A stretch of 64,000 bases of DNA from Streptomyces griseoviridis. Lineage in GTDB: Bacteria > Actinomycetota > Actinomycetes > Streptomycetales > Streptomycetaceae. The stretch lies in the NCBI RefSeq assembly GCF_005222485.1, contig NZ_CP029078.1, forward strand, positions 5,979,501 to 6,043,500, in the 5' to 3' direction. The position numbers were made by a program, and so were the translations under genes. Below are positions 1-9,951 of the stretch, in pieces. How positions within the stretch are numbered: the first letter of the stretch is position 1; each line of letters begins with the position of its first letter. The notes below the pieces were generated by a model, which did no database searches, was not told where the DNA came from, and worked only from the letters and a program-made list of their open reading frames with translations.

Positions 1-41
1 AGGCCCGCTTCGGCAAGGCCGCCGCCGGCTCCAAGAAGTAG
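1..41 (+). CDS. rpmE: 50S ribosomal protein L31 (3' end only)
   Basis: Only the last twelve codons and the TAG stop lie in the window. They read [12 protein letters not shown], a basic Gly/Ala/Lys tail matching the end of long-form actinobacterial L31. The position directly before prfA, with a strong terminator after the stop, is the usual Streptomyces order rpmE-terminator-prfA. The identity rests on this tail plus context, because the zinc-binding part lies outside the window. Confidence 0.8.
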   Translation, partial: ARFGKAAAGSKK

Positions 42-53
42 CGAGCCCCATAT

Positions 54-104
54 CGCCGGTCCACGGCCGCGCCCCGCACGGGGCGCGCCGGGACCGGCGT
101 TTTT
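54..104 (+). terminator. Rho-independent terminator after rpmE
   Basis: Two nested inverted repeats end in five T residues. The outer arms are CGCCGGTCC (54-62) and GGACCGGCG (91-99). The inner stem is CGCGCCCC, loop GCAC, GGGGCGCG. The T-run at 100-104 makes this one of the few classical intrinsic terminators in this GC-rich sequence. It separates rpmE from prfA. Confidence 0.85.
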
Positions 105-147
105 GGTCGCCCGCCTGCCCCTCACCCGCAGTATTCAGGAGCCCAAG

Positions 148-1224
<1,077 letters not shown>

Positions 1225-1273
1225 GAACGACCGACGCGAGAACGCGCGAACGAGTACGACACGGAGGACTTGC

Positions 1274-2119
1274 GTGAACCTGCTGCTCGCAGAGGTGGCA
1301 CAGGCCACCCAGCGGCTGGCCGACGCCGGCGTGCCCTCGCCGCGCAACGACGCGGAGGAGCTCGCCGCGTTCGTGCACGGCGTGAAGCGGGGCGCGCTGC
1401 ACTCCGTGAAGGACTCGGACTTCGACGCCAGGTACTGGGAGGTCATCGCCCGGCGCGAACAGCGCGAGCCGCTCCAGCACATCACCGGACGGGCCTACTT
1501 CCGCTACCTGGAACTCCAGGTCGGACCCGGCGTCTTCGTGCCGAGACCGGAGACCGAGTCGGTCGTCGGCTGGGCCATAGACGCCGTGCGCGCCATGGAC
1601 GTCGTCGAACCGCTCATCGTCGACCTGTGCACCGGATCGGGCGCCATCGCGCTCGCCCTCGCCCAGGAGGTGCCGCGCTCGCGCGTGCACGCCGTGGAGC
1701 TGTCCGAGGACGCCCTGGTGTGGACCCGCAAGAACATGGCCGACTCCCGGGTCGACCTGCGCCAGGGCAACGCCCTCGACGCCTTCCCCGACCTCGACGG
1801 CCAGGTCGACCTGGTCGTCTCCAACCCGCCGTACATCCCGCTCACCGAATGGGAGTACGTGGCCCCCGAGGCCCGCGACTACGACCCCCAACTCGCCCTG
1901 TTCTCAGGGGAGGACGGGCTCGACCTGATCCGCGGCCTGGAGCGGGCCGCACACCGCCTGCTGCGTCCCGGCGGCGTCGTCGTCATCGAGCACGCCGACA
2001 CCCAGGGTGGCCAGGTGCCGTGGATCTTCACCGAGGAACGGGGCTGGGCCGACGCTGCCGACCACCCCGACCTCAACAACCGGCCGCGGTTCGCGACCGC
2101 CCGCAGGGCGCTGCCGTGA
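1274..2119 (+). CDS. prmC: Release factor glutamine methyltransferase PrmC (HemK)
   Basis: PrmC is the S-adenosylmethionine-dependent N5-glutamine methyltransferase that modifies the GGQ loop of release factors. The 281-residue protein has the SAM-binding segment [14 protein letters not shown] (about 118-130) and the substrate-glutamine-binding NPPYIP motif at 184-189. An N-terminal helical domain precedes the methyltransferase fold, as in characterised PrmC. The GTG start at 1274 has a GGAGGA ribosome-binding site just upstream. Its place directly behind prfA pairs the enzyme with its substrate and is conserved across bacteria. Confidence 0.95.
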   Translation: MNLLLAEVAQATQRLADAGVPSPRNDAEELAAFVHGVKRGALHSVKDSDFDARYWEVIARREQREPLQHITGRAYFRYLELQVGPGVFVPRPETESVVGWAIDAVRAMDVVEPLIVDLCTGSGAIALALAQEVPRSRVHAVELSEDALVWTRKNMADSRVDLRQGNALDAFPDLDGQVDLVVSNPPYIPLTEWEYVAPEARDYDPQLALFSGEDGLDLIRGLERAAHRLLRPGGVVVIEHADTQGGQVPWIFTEERGWADAADHPDLNNRPRFATARRALP

Positions 2120-2171
2120 GCACGCGCCCCACTCCCATCCCGCAGCACGTGTACGAGGAGGCCCGCTAGAT

Positions 2172-2819
2172 ATGGCACGGCGATACGACACCAACGACGC
2201 GACCGACCGCACGACCGGTCTGCGCGAAGCCGCGTCCGCCGTCCGCCGTGGCGAGCTGGTCGTCCTCCCGACCGACACGGTGTACGGCATCGGCGCCGAC
2301 GCGTTCTCCTCCGAGGCCGTCGTCGACCTCCTCGCCGCCAAGGGCCGCGGCCGCAACATGCCCACGCCCGTCCTCATCGGCTCCCCGAACACCCTGCACG
2401 GCCTCGTCACGGACTTCTCCGAGCTGGCCTGGGAACTCGTCGACGCCTTCTGGCCCGGCGCGCTCACCCTCGTCGCCAAGCACCAGCCGTCCCTGCAGTG
2501 GGACCTCGGCGACACCCGGGGCACGGTCGCGATCCGGATGCCGCTGCACCCCGTCGCCATCGAGCTGCTCAACGAGGTCGGCCCGATGGCCGTCTCCTCC
2601 GCCAACCTCACGGGACACCCCGCCCCCGAGACCTGCGACGCCGCCCAGAACATGCTGGGCGACTCCGTCTCCGTCTACCTCGACGGCGGCCCCACCCCCG
2701 CCAACATCCCCTCGTCCATCGTCGACGTCACCGGCCAGGTCCCGGTGCTGCTGCGGGCCGGCGCCCTCTCGGCCGAGCAGCTGCGCAAGGTCGTACCCGA
2801 CCTCGAGGTGGCGAATTGA
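2172..2819 (+). CDS. L-threonylcarbamoyladenylate synthase (TsaC/Sua5/YrdC family)
   Basis: This enzyme makes threonylcarbamoyl-AMP from threonine, bicarbonate and ATP, the first step of the tRNA t6A37 modification. The 215-residue protein covers a single YrdC domain. Visible motifs are the lead-in VVLPTDTVYGIGADAF, the KGRGRNMPTPVLIGS segment, the WPGALTLV motif and SSANLTGHPAP near the C-terminus. It lacks the extra Sua5 domain, so it is TsaC-sized. The ATG at 2172 follows a GAGGAGG sequence; a longer in-frame reading upstream overlaps prmC and is not needed. The stop codon overlaps the TTG start of the next gene. Confidence 0.93.
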   Translation: MARRYDTNDATDRTTGLREAASAVRRGELVVLPTDTVYGIGADAFSSEAVVDLLAAKGRGRNMPTPVLIGSPNTLHGLVTDFSELAWELVDAFWPGALTLVAKHQPSLQWDLGDTRGTVAIRMPLHPVAIELLNEVGPMAVSSANLTGHPAPETCDAAQNMLGDSVSVYLDGGPTPANIPSSIVDVTGQVPVLLRAGALSAEQLRKVVPDLEVAN

Positions 2820-3511
2820 CGGCCCCTGACGCGGGGCGTGGCATATGGGACGGGGAAGAGACGCGGACCTTCACGGGGCTGCCGCGTGACACCTTCCGCA
2901 TCCTCCACGTCAGCACCGGCAACGTGTGCCGCTCGCCGATCACCGAGCGGCTCAACCGGCATGCCCTCGCGGACCGCCTCGGCACCCCTCCCCCCGGTTT
3001 CGCCGGGGGGAGCCCCATGGGCGGCCTGGTCGTGGAGAGCGCCGGCACCTGGGGCCACGAGGGCGCGCCCATGGAGGCCAACGCGGAGGCGGTCCTCGCC
3101 GACTTCGGCGCCGACGCCTCCGGGTTCGTCGGCCGTGAGCTGCTCGACGAGCACGTCATCATGGCCGACCTGGTGCTCACCGCGACCCGCGATCACCGCG
3201 CCCAGGTCATCTCCATGGGCCACTCCGCGGGGCTGCGCACCTTCACGCTGAAGGAGTTCACCCGCCTGGTGCGGGCCATCGACACCGCCACCCTGCCGCC
3301 CCTCGAGGACGGCCTGGTGGCCCGCGCCCGCGCCCTCGTGCGGGCCGCCGCCGCGCTGCGCGGCTGGCTGCTGGCGCCCACCGCGGACGCCGACGAGGTG
3401 CACGACCCCTACGGCGCCCCGCTGCCGTTCTTCCGCTCCATCGGCGACGAGATACACCAGGCCCTCGACCCGGTGGTCACCGCGCTCACCGGCGTGCCCG
3501 CCCGGATGTGA
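2816..3511 (+). CDS. Low-molecular-weight protein-tyrosine-phosphatase homologue lacking the nucleophilic cysteine
   Basis: The fold is that of LMW protein-tyrosine phosphatases, but the signature loop reads V-S-T-G-N-V-C-R-S-P instead of V-C-x-G-N-x-C-R-S-P. The first, nucleophilic Cys of C(X)5R is therefore Ser33 (codon AGC at 2912-2914), while the second Cys (38), Arg39 and the distal general-acid loop HDPYG (Asp197) remain. The protein has 231 residues, about 70 more than the minimal family, with an N-terminal extension and insertions. The TTG start overlaps the stop of the previous gene and has a GAGGTGG site 6 bases upstream; internal starts are possible. A Cys-to-Ser change is the classical substrate-trapping form, so it may bind phosphotyrosine without hydrolysis. 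Family assignment is firm, function unknown. Confidence 0.85.
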   Translation: MTAPDAGRGIWDGEETRTFTGLPRDTFRILHVSTGNVCRSPITERLNRHALADRLGTPPPGFAGGSPMGGLVVESAGTWGHEGAPMEANAEAVLADFGADASGFVGRELLDEHVIMADLVLTATRDHRAQVISMGHSAGLRTFTLKEFTRLVRAIDTATLPPLEDGLVARARALVRAAAALRGWLLAPTADADEVHDPYGAPLPFFRSIGDEIHQALDPVVTALTGVPARM

Positions 3512-3581
3512 CGGCACCGCGCACCCCGTCCGCCCCGGGCCTACATTGGACGTACGTCACCGTCGACGCCCGGAGCCCACC

Positions 3582-4826
3582 ATGCCGGTCACCCGCATCC
3601 CCGCCGATGCCACCGATCTCCTGCGCCGCCAGGACCCGGAGCTGGCCGGAGTCCTGCTGGGGGAGCTGGCACGGCAGTCGACGACGCTCCAGCTGATCGC
3701 CGCCGAGAACTTCACCTCGCCCGCCGTCCTCGCCGCCCTCGGCTCACCGCTCGCCAACAAGTACGCCGAGGGCTACCCGGGCGCCAGGCACCACGGCGGC
3801 TGCGAGATCGTCGACGTCGCCGAGCGGATCGCCCGCGACCGGGCGACGGCCCTGTTCGGCGCCGCGCACGCCAACGTCCAGCCGCACTCGGGCTCCGCCG
3901 CCGTCCTCGCCGCCTACGCCGCGCTGCTGCGTCCCGGCGACACCGTGCTCGCCCTCGGGCTGCCCTACGGCGGCCACCTCACGCACGGCTCGCCCGCCAA
4001 CTTCTCCGGCCGCTGGTTCGACTTCGTCGGCTACCGCGTCGACCCCGACACCGGCCTCGTCGACCACGAGCAGCTGCGCACGCTGGCCCGCGCGCACCGC
4101 CCCAAGGCCATCGTCTGCGGCTCCATCGCCTACCCCAGGCACCTCGACTACGCCCTGTTCCGGGAGGTCGCCGACGAGGTCGGCGCGTATCTGATCGCGG
4201 ACGCCGCGCACCCGATGGGGCTGGTCGCCGGGGGAGCGGCGCCGAACCCCGTGCCGTACGCCGACATCGTCTGCGCCACCACGCACAAGGTGCTGCGCGG
4301 GCCGCGCGGCGGGATGCTGCTGTGCGGCGAGGAGCTGGCGGAGCGGGTCGACCGCGCGGTCTTCCCGTTCACCCAGGGCGGTGCGCAGATGCACACCATC
4401 GCCGCGAAGGCCGTCGCGTTCGGGGAGGCGGCGACGCCCGCCTTCGCCGGCTACGCCCACCAGGTGGTCGCCAACGCGCGGGTGCTCGCGGCCGGCCTCG
4501 CGCGGGAGGGCCTCGCGGTGACGACCGGCGGCACCGACACCCATCTGATCACCGCCGACCCCGCGCCGCTCGGCGTCGGCGGGCGGGAGGCGCGCGGGCT
4601 GCTCGCCGCCGCCGGGATCGTGCTCGACTCCTGCGCGCTGCCCCGTGCCGACGTGCGCGGGGTCCGCCTCGGCACCGCGGCCGTCACCACCCAGGGCATG
4701 CGCGAGCAGGAGATGGCGGGCGTCGCGGCGCTCCTCGCGGGCGTGCTGCGCGGCCGGGTGGAGGCCAGGCGGGCGCGCGAGGAGGTACGGGAACTGGTCA
4801 CCGCGTTCCCGCCGTATCCCGGCTGA
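3582..4826 (+). CDS. glyA: Serine hydroxymethyltransferase
   Basis: This PLP enzyme interconverts serine plus tetrahydrofolate with glycine plus 5,10-methylene-tetrahydrofolate. The 414-residue protein has the family landmarks LQLIAAENFTSPAVL, the NKYAEGYPGARHHGG block, DAAHPMG and the PLP-lysine segment TTHKVLRGPRGG. The Tyr-Gly-Gly substrate region is PYGGHLTHG. The ATG at 3582 follows CGGAG. S. coelicolor has more than one SHMT gene and this position corresponds to the copy near the atp operon. The protein is a little more divergent around the PLP lysine (ATTHKV) than housekeeping GlyA, so it may be the secondary isozyme; that is inference. Confidence 0.93.
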   Translation: MPVTRIPADATDLLRRQDPELAGVLLGELARQSTTLQLIAAENFTSPAVLAALGSPLANKYAEGYPGARHHGGCEIVDVAERIARDRATALFGAAHANVQPHSGSAAVLAAYAALLRPGDTVLALGLPYGGHLTHGSPANFSGRWFDFVGYRVDPDTGLVDHEQLRTLARAHRPKAIVCGSIAYPRHLDYALFREVADEVGAYLIADAAHPMGLVAGGAAPNPVPYADIVCATTHKVLRGPRGGMLLCGEELAERVDRAVFPFTQGGAQMHTIAAKAVAFGEAATPAFAGYAHQVVANARVLAAGLAREGLAVTTGGTDTHLITADPAPLGVGGREARGLLAAAGIVLDSCALPRADVRGVRLGTAAVTTQGMREQEMAGVAALLAGVLRGRVEARRAREEVRELVTAFPPYPG

Positions 4827-5030
4827 CCTCCCGCGAACAGGTACGGTTTGCGGAATGGGCCCGGCGGTACGGGGTAGGCGGCGGTACCGGACGAGGCCCG
4901 CCGTGCGCGGGCGCACAGCCACCCGTGCAACCATCGTCGCTACCCGGTAGTCCCCACACATATGCGCCGCGTACCGGTAGATCGCTAGTGTGTGGGGCTG
5001 AGATGGCCAGCGAGACCTGTGGGGAAGCCC

Positions 5031-6434
5031 GTGCGTGAATACCTGCTGACGCTCTGCATCACGGCCGCGGTGACGTATCTGCTGACAGGGCCGGTACGGA
5101 AATTCGCGATCGTGGCCGGAGCGATGCCGGAGATCAGGTCCCGTGACGTGCACCGGGAACCCACTCCGCGGCTCGGCGGGATCGCGATGTTCTTCGGGCT
5201 CTGCGCGGGCCTGCTGGTCGCGGACAAGCTGACCAACCTGAACGAGGTCTTCGAGAAGTCGAACGAACCGCGGGCGCTGCTCTCGGGCGCCGCGCTGATC
5301 TGGCTGATCGGCGTGCTGGACGACAAGTTCGAGATCGACGCGCTGCTGAAGCTGGGCGGGCAGATGATCGCCGCCGGCGTGATGGTCATGCAGGGGCTCA
5401 CCATCCTGTGGCTGCCGGTGCCGACCGTCGGCACGGTCGCGCTCACCCAGTGGCAGGGCACCCTGCTGACGGTCGCGCTCGTCGTCATCACGATCAACGC
5501 GGTCAACTTCGTCGACGGCCTCGACGGTCTCGCGGCCGGCATGGTGACCATCGCCTCGGCCGCGTTCTTCATGTACACGTACCGCATCTGGTACTCGTAC
5601 GGCATCGAGGCAGCCGCCCCCGCGACCCTCTTCGCGACCATCCTCATGGGCATGTGCCTGGGCTTCCTGCCGCACAACATGCACCCCGCGCGGATCTTCA
5701 TGGGCGACTCGGGCTCGATGCTGATCGGCCTCGTGCTGGCCGCCGGTGCGATCTCGGTCACCGGGCAGGTCGACCCCGACAACCTCTTCGGCGGCTCCGA
5801 GCGCAGCACCGTGCACCAGATGGTGCCCGTCTACATCCCGCTGCTGATGCCGCTGACGATCATCGCGGTCCCGGCGGCCGACCTGGTGCTGGCGATCGTG
5901 CGCCGCACCTGGCGCGGCCAGTCGCCGTTCGCCGCGGACCGCGGGCATCTGCACCACCGGCTCCTGGAGATCGGCCACTCGCACAGCAGGGCGGTGCTGA
6001 TCATGTACTTCTGGTCGGCGCTGATCGCCTTCGGCGCGCTCGCCTACTCGGTCAACTCGGCTTCCATGTGGATCGTGTTGGGGATCGTGTTCCTCAGCGC
6101 GATCGGTCTGGTGCTGCTTCTGCTGCCGCGCTTCACGCCCCGGGCCCCGCGGTGGGCCGAGTCGTTCGTGCCGCCGCGCTACCGCCGCCGCAAGGCCGTC
6201 GCGCGTGAAGTGCGGCCGCCCGCCGAGGAGATGGCGCGCACGGACGCGGCCGAGCCGCGGACTCCGGTGGCGGCGGGGGCCGCCCGCTTCAACGGCGCGA
6301 CGGCGATCGGGGGCCGTACGCGCTTCCTCGACCGGTCAGGGGCGGACGGCAGGGCGTCAGGCCCGACCACCACGGCTTCCTCGGCTGCGTCCTCTGCGTC
6401 TTCCGCGTCGTCGTCGGCGTCATCACCGCGCTGA
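5031..6434 (+). CDS. WecA/MraY-type undecaprenyl-phosphate sugar-1-phosphate transferase
   Basis: This is a polytopic membrane enzyme of the family that moves a sugar-1-phosphate from a UDP-sugar to undecaprenyl phosphate (WecA/TagO/MraY). About ten hydrophobic segments are visible in 467 residues. Motifs are the N-terminal PTPRLGGIAMF, the Mg-binding NFVDGLDGLAAG, FMGDSGSMLIG, and the cytoplasmic His cluster RGHLHHRLLEIGHSH. The GTG at 5031 fits a GTGGGGA site. The C-terminal 70 residues are cytosolic, charged and finish in a Ser/Ala run. It sits alone upstream of atpI, as in other streptomycetes, where it is annotated Rfe-like. A role in teichoic acid or another wall glycan is likely; the sugar is not known. 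Confidence 0.9.
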   Translation: MREYLLTLCITAAVTYLLTGPVRKFAIVAGAMPEIRSRDVHREPTPRLGGIAMFFGLCAGLLVADKLTNLNEVFEKSNEPRALLSGAALIWLIGVLDDKFEIDALLKLGGQMIAAGVMVMQGLTILWLPVPTVGTVALTQWQGTLLTVALVVITINAVNFVDGLDGLAAGMVTIASAAFFMYTYRIWYSYGIEAAAPATLFATILMGMCLGFLPHNMHPARIFMGDSGSMLIGLVLAAGAISVTGQVDPDNLFGGSERSTVHQMVPVYIPLLMPLTIIAVPAADLVLAIVRRTWRGQSPFAADRGHLHHRLLEIGHSHSRAVLIMYFWSALIAFGALAYSVNSASMWIVLGIVFLSAIGLVLLLLPRFTPRAPRWAESFVPPRYRRRKAVAREVRPPAEEMARTDAAEPRTPVAAGAARFNGATAIGGRTRFLDRSGADGRASGPTTTASSAASSASSASSSASSPR

Positions 6435-6734
6435 CTCGACAAGGTAAGAATCTGACGAGAGCATTGCCAACTCGTGGGGGAGTAAACCTCCCGAATACCA
6501 GACAAGTTACCCCTGTACTCGCGCAGACGCGCACTGTCACTCTCATGTGTGACAGCAGGCACACCCACTTGGTAAAGACCGCATCAAATAGTTTGTGATA
6601 CGGTTCACGAGAACCCCCGGACAGAGCCGAAGGGCCGCACTGCGACGGCCCCTTGGCGTGAGGTTCTCTCTCGCTCCGGGACTACGCTCGTCCATGACGA
6701 CACCCTGCCCCCCTGTGAAAGCGGAGTTGCCGCC
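6435..6734 (+). promoter_or_regulatory. atp operon leader and promoter region
   Basis: This 300-base gap before atpI is more AT-rich than its surroundings and holds no gene. It contains an inverted repeat CTGTCAC/GTGACAG with an 8-base loop (6534-6555) and the Rex-like site listed separately. A second short inverted repeat, GGGGGAGTAAACCTCCC, lies near 6476-6492. The main promoter of the ATP synthase operon is expected here, but no start point can be fixed by eye. Confidence 0.6.
6593..6610. promoter_or_regulatory. Rex-operator-like palindrome upstream of atpI
   Basis: The 18-mer TTGTGATACGGTTCACGA is close to the Rex operator consensus TTGTGAA-N4-TTCACAA. The outer half-sites TTGTGA and TCACGA differ at one position. 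Rex is the NADH/NAD-sensing repressor of respiratory genes in Streptomyces. The site lies about 125 bases before the atpI start, in the expected promoter zone. The match is by eye. Confidence 0.65.
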
Positions 6735-7148
6735 ATGCCGTCCAATGACGCCCGGATCCTGGCCCAGGCCGCCGTGCCCACGGCTGTCGTCGGCGCACTA
6801 GCCGCCGTCGTCAGCGCCGTGGCCGCCGGTGGCAAGGGTGCGGTCGGCGCGGTCGTCGCGGCGCTCATCGTGATCGTCTTCATGGGCCTCGGGCTCTACG
6901 TTCTGCAACGCACCGCCGCATCCCTGCCGCACCTGTTCCAGGCGATGGGTCTGATGCTCTACTCGGCGCAGATCCTGCTGCTGTTCATCTTCGTCGCGAT
7001 CTTCAAAGACACGACGTTGTTCAACCCCAAGGCCTTCGCTCTCACGCTCGTCGCCGGCACCCTCGCGTGGATCGCAGCGCAGACGCGTGCCCACATGAAG
7101 GCCAAGATCCTCTACGTCGAGCCCGAGAAGTCGGGGCACTCGTCGTGA
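6735..7148 (+). CDS. atpI: ATP synthase protein I
   Basis: This 137-residue protein has four hydrophobic segments, at roughly 12-32, 38-58, 72-93 and 98-115. That is the usual pattern for AtpI, a non-essential assembly factor for the c-ring found as the first gene of many atp operons. Sequence conservation in this family is low, so the call depends partly on position directly before atpB. The ATG at 6735 follows GCGGAG. A 225-base gap separates it from atpB. Confidence 0.85.
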   Translation: MPSNDARILAQAAVPTAVVGALAAVVSAVAAGGKGAVGAVVAALIVIVFMGLGLYVLQRTAASLPHLFQAMGLMLYSAQILLLFIFVAIFKDTTLFNPKAFALTLVAGTLAWIAAQTRAHMKAKILYVEPEKSGHSS

Positions 7149-7220
7149 GGGGTAGGGCCGGGATAAGTGCGCAGGAGAGACCCTGCTATCGTCCGGTGCC
7201 AACTGCGGCATCGCGGGCGC

Positions 7221-7264
7221 GGGCATCTGAGCTGACGCCTGCTCAATCGCGAGGCGAGATGCCC
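7221..7264 (+). other. Inverted repeat in the atpI-atpB gap
   Basis: Arms GGGCATCT (7221-7228) and AGATGCCC (7257-7264) are perfectly complementary, and a smaller GAGC/GCTC pair lies inside the loop. It sits in the 225-base non-coding gap between atpI and atpB. It may be an mRNA processing or stability element. No other feature is visible in the gap apart from the atpB ribosome-binding site GAAGGAG. Confidence 0.35.
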
Positions 7265-7373
7265 CCAAGCCGCACCCACATCCGTAACACCAGTCCGGTG
7301 CCGAACCGCGGCCCTGCGCCGCGCCGACACAACGAGGTTGCCGTACCCATGCGCCACGCAGAAGGAGCCCGCG

Positions 7374-8195
7374 GTGAGTGCTGACCCGACGCAGGTGCTC
7401 GCCTTCGAGACCGACTGCCACATCTTCGACGGCTGTGGCTTCCCCGCTCCGGGCCTGCACTCGTTCCTGTTCGAGCCCCTCTGGGGCGACGGCGACAGCA
7501 ACGTCTACTTCAACAAGACGATGCTGCTGGCCCTGCTCGGTTCGATCATCATCGTCGGATTCTTCTGGGCCGCCTTCCGCAAGCCGAAGGTCGTGCCCGG
7601 CAAGCTCCAGATGGTGGCCGAGACCGGCTACGACTTCATCCGGCGCGGAGTGGTCTACGAGACGATCGGCAAGAAGGAGGGCGAGAAGTACGTCCCCCTG
7701 GTCGTCTCGCTGTTCTTCTTCATCTGGATGATGAACCTCTGGTCGGTCATCCCGCTCGCCCAGTTCCCGGTGACGTCGATCATCGCGTACCCGCTGGTCC
7801 TCGCGCTGATCGTGTACGTCCTGTGGGTCTCGCTGACCTTCAAGCGCCACGGGTTCGTCGGGTTCTTCAAGAACGTCACCGGCTACGACAAGTCGCTCGG
7901 CGCGGTGCTGCCGCTCGCCATGCTCATCGAGTTCTTCTCGAACCTGCTGGTGCGCCCGTTCACCCACGCCGTCCGACTCTTCGCGAACATGTTCGCGGGC
8001 CACACCCTGCTGCTGCTCTTCACCATCGCCAGCTGGTACCTGCTGAACGGTGTCGGCATCGCCTACGCCGGCGTCAGCTTCATCATGACCATCGTGATGA
8101 CGGCCTTCGAACTCTTCATCCAGGCCTTGCAGGCGTACGTCTTCGTGCTGCTGACGTGCACCTACATCCAGGGCGCTCTCGCCGAGCACCACTGA
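7374..8195 (+). CDS. atpB: ATP synthase Fo subunit a
   Basis: Subunit a forms the proton half-channels next to the rotating c-ring in the membrane. The 273-residue protein has the expected five to six membrane helices. The family core is present: the LVRPFTHAVRLFANMFAGH helix with the essential arginine, followed by the terminal AFELFIQALQAYVFVLLTCTYI helix. The GTG at 7374 is chosen because GAAGGAG lies 6 bases before it; an in-frame ATG at 7338 has no such site. It is the first structural gene of the Fo sector, with atpE 75 bases downstream. Confidence 0.96.
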   Translation: MSADPTQVLAFETDCHIFDGCGFPAPGLHSFLFEPLWGDGDSNVYFNKTMLLALLGSIIIVGFFWAAFRKPKVVPGKLQMVAETGYDFIRRGVVYETIGKKEGEKYVPLVVSLFFFIWMMNLWSVIPLAQFPVTSIIAYPLVLALIVYVLWVSLTFKRHGFVGFFKNVTGYDKSLGAVLPLAMLIEFFSNLLVRPFTHAVRLFANMFAGHTLLLLFTIASWYLLNGVGIAYAGVSFIMTIVMTAFELFIQALQAYVFVLLTCTYIQGALAEHH

Positions 8196-8218
8196 GCGTC
8201 CCGCCTCCCACCCCCTGA

Positions 8219-8500
<282 letters not shown>

Positions 8501-8544
8501 TCGACGGCCGATCAGCGACAGCCCACTAGACGAAAGGCACTGAT

Positions 8545-9099
8545 ATGAGCCCGATGCTCATTCTGGCGGCCGAGGAGATGGAGAATCCTCTCGTCCCGCC
8601 GATCCCCGAGCTCGTCATCGGCCTGATCGCCTTCGTCATCGTCTTCGGCTTCCTCGCCTGGAAGCTTCTTCCGAACATCAACAAGGTTCTGGAGCAGCGT
8701 CGCGAGGCCATCGAGGGCGGTATCGAGAAGGCCGAGGCCGCGCAGACCGAGGCCCAGAGCGTCCTTGAGCAGTACAAGGCCCAGCTCGCCGAGGCCCGCC
8801 ACGAGGCCGCGCGCCTGCGCCAGGAGGCACAGGAGCAGGGCGCCACGCTCATCGCCGAGATGCGCGCGGAAGGCCAGCGGCAGCGCGAGGAGATCGTCGC
8901 CGCCGGTCACACGCAGATCGCGGCCGACCGCAAGGCCGCCGCGTCCGCGCTGCGCCAGGACGTCGGCAAGCTCGCCACCGAGCTGGCCGGCAAGCTCGTC
9001 GGCGAGTCCCTCGAGGACCACGCCAGGCAGAGCCGGGTCATCGACCGCTTCCTCGACGAACTCGACGAGAAGGCGACGAAGGCCGAGGCCACCCGATGA
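8545..9099 (+). CDS. atpF: ATP synthase Fo subunit b
   Basis: Subunit b forms the peripheral stalk. The 184-residue protein has one N-terminal membrane helix (about 24-46, LVIGLIAFVIVFGFLAWKLL) and then a long charged helix rich in Ala, Glu, Gln and Arg that should form a coiled coil. The alternative first ATG two codons downstream (8551) is less favoured. Its last codons overlap the ATG of atpH by four bases, which implies translational coupling. Confidence 0.96.
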   Translation: MSPMLILAAEEMENPLVPPIPELVIGLIAFVIVFGFLAWKLLPNINKVLEQRREAIEGGIEKAEAAQTEAQSVLEQYKAQLAEARHEAARLRQEAQEQGATLIAEMRAEGQRQREEIVAAGHTQIAADRKAAASALRQDVGKLATELAGKLVGESLEDHARQSRVIDRFLDELDEKATKAEATR

Positions 9100-9911
9100 A
9101 CGGCGCGAGCCGCGAGGCCCTGGCCGCCGCACGCGAGCGTCTGGACGCGCTGACGGACTCCACGTCCGTCGACGCCGGTACGCTCGCCGGCGACCTGGCC
9201 GCCGTCACCGCGCTGCTCCACCGCGAGGTGTCCCTGCGTCGGGTCCTCACCGACCCGGCGCAGGCCGGCGAGGCCAAGGCCGACCTGGTCAGGCGGCTGC
9301 TCGGCAGCCAGGTCGGCGGGCCCGCCCTCGACCTGGTCTCCGGCCTGGTGCGCTCCCGCTGGTCGCAGTCGCGCGACCTGGTGGACGCCCTCGAGGAGCT
9401 GGCGAACCTCGCGGACCTCACCGCCGCGCAGCGTTCCGACGCGCTCGACGACGTCGAGGACGAGCTGTTCCGGTTCGGCCGGATCATCTCCTCCAGCACG
9501 GGTCTGCGCGCCGCGCTCACCGACCGCAAGGCCACCACCGCGGCCAAGACCGAGCTGCTGCACCGGCTGCTCGGCGGCCGGGCGAAGGCCGTCACCGAGC
9601 GGCTGGTCATCCGTCTGGTCACCGCGCCCCGTGGACGTAGCCTGGAATCGGGACTCGAGTCCCTGTCCCGGCTCGCCGCGGAACGCCGGGACCGGATGGT
9701 CGCCGTCGTCACCTCGGCGGTACCGCTGAGCGACCCGCAGAAGCAGCGCCTGGGCGCCGCCCTCGCGAAGCTCTACGGCCGCCGGATGCACCTCAACCTC
9801 GACGTGGACCCCGAGGTCGTCGGCGGCGTGCGGGTGCAGGTCGGCGACGAGGTCATCAACGGCTCCCTCGCGGACCGTATCGAGGACGCCGGCCGCCGCC
9901 TGGCGAGCTGA
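9096..9911 (+). CDS. atpH: ATP synthase F1 subunit delta
   Basis: Delta connects the b stalk to the top of the alpha3beta3 hexamer. The 271-residue protein is the long actinobacterial form; the E. coli protein has 177. The conserved C-terminal block includes VTSAVPLSDPQKQRL, then an acidic-hydrophobic stretch ending in VDPEVVGGVRVQVGDEVINGSL. It starts within an ATGA overlap with atpF. A 126-base gap with a hairpin follows before atpA. Confidence 0.95.
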   Translation: MNGASREALAAARERLDALTDSTSVDAGTLAGDLAAVTALLHREVSLRRVLTDPAQAGEAKADLVRRLLGSQVGGPALDLVSGLVRSRWSQSRDLVDALEELANLADLTAAQRSDALDDVEDELFRFGRIISSSTGLRAALTDRKATTAAKTELLHRLLGGRAKAVTERLVIRLVTAPRGRSLESGLESLSRLAAERRDRMVAVVTSAVPLSDPQKQRLGAALAKLYGRRMHLNLDVDPEVVGGVRVQVGDEVINGSLADRIEDAGRRLAS

Positions 9912-9951
9912 ACAGCAACTCAATAGGCAGTACGAACTCACTACGGCCCTG

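Noticed and set aside
103..147. Upstream extension of prfA to a start at 103
   Set aside because: It starts inside the T-run of the rpmE terminator, lacks a ribosome-binding site and adds residues not found in RF-1.
3744..5984. Open reading of 746 codons antisense to glyA and the WecA-like gene
   Set aside because: No domain, Arg/His/Gln/Asp-rich; the plus-strand genes explain the DNA.
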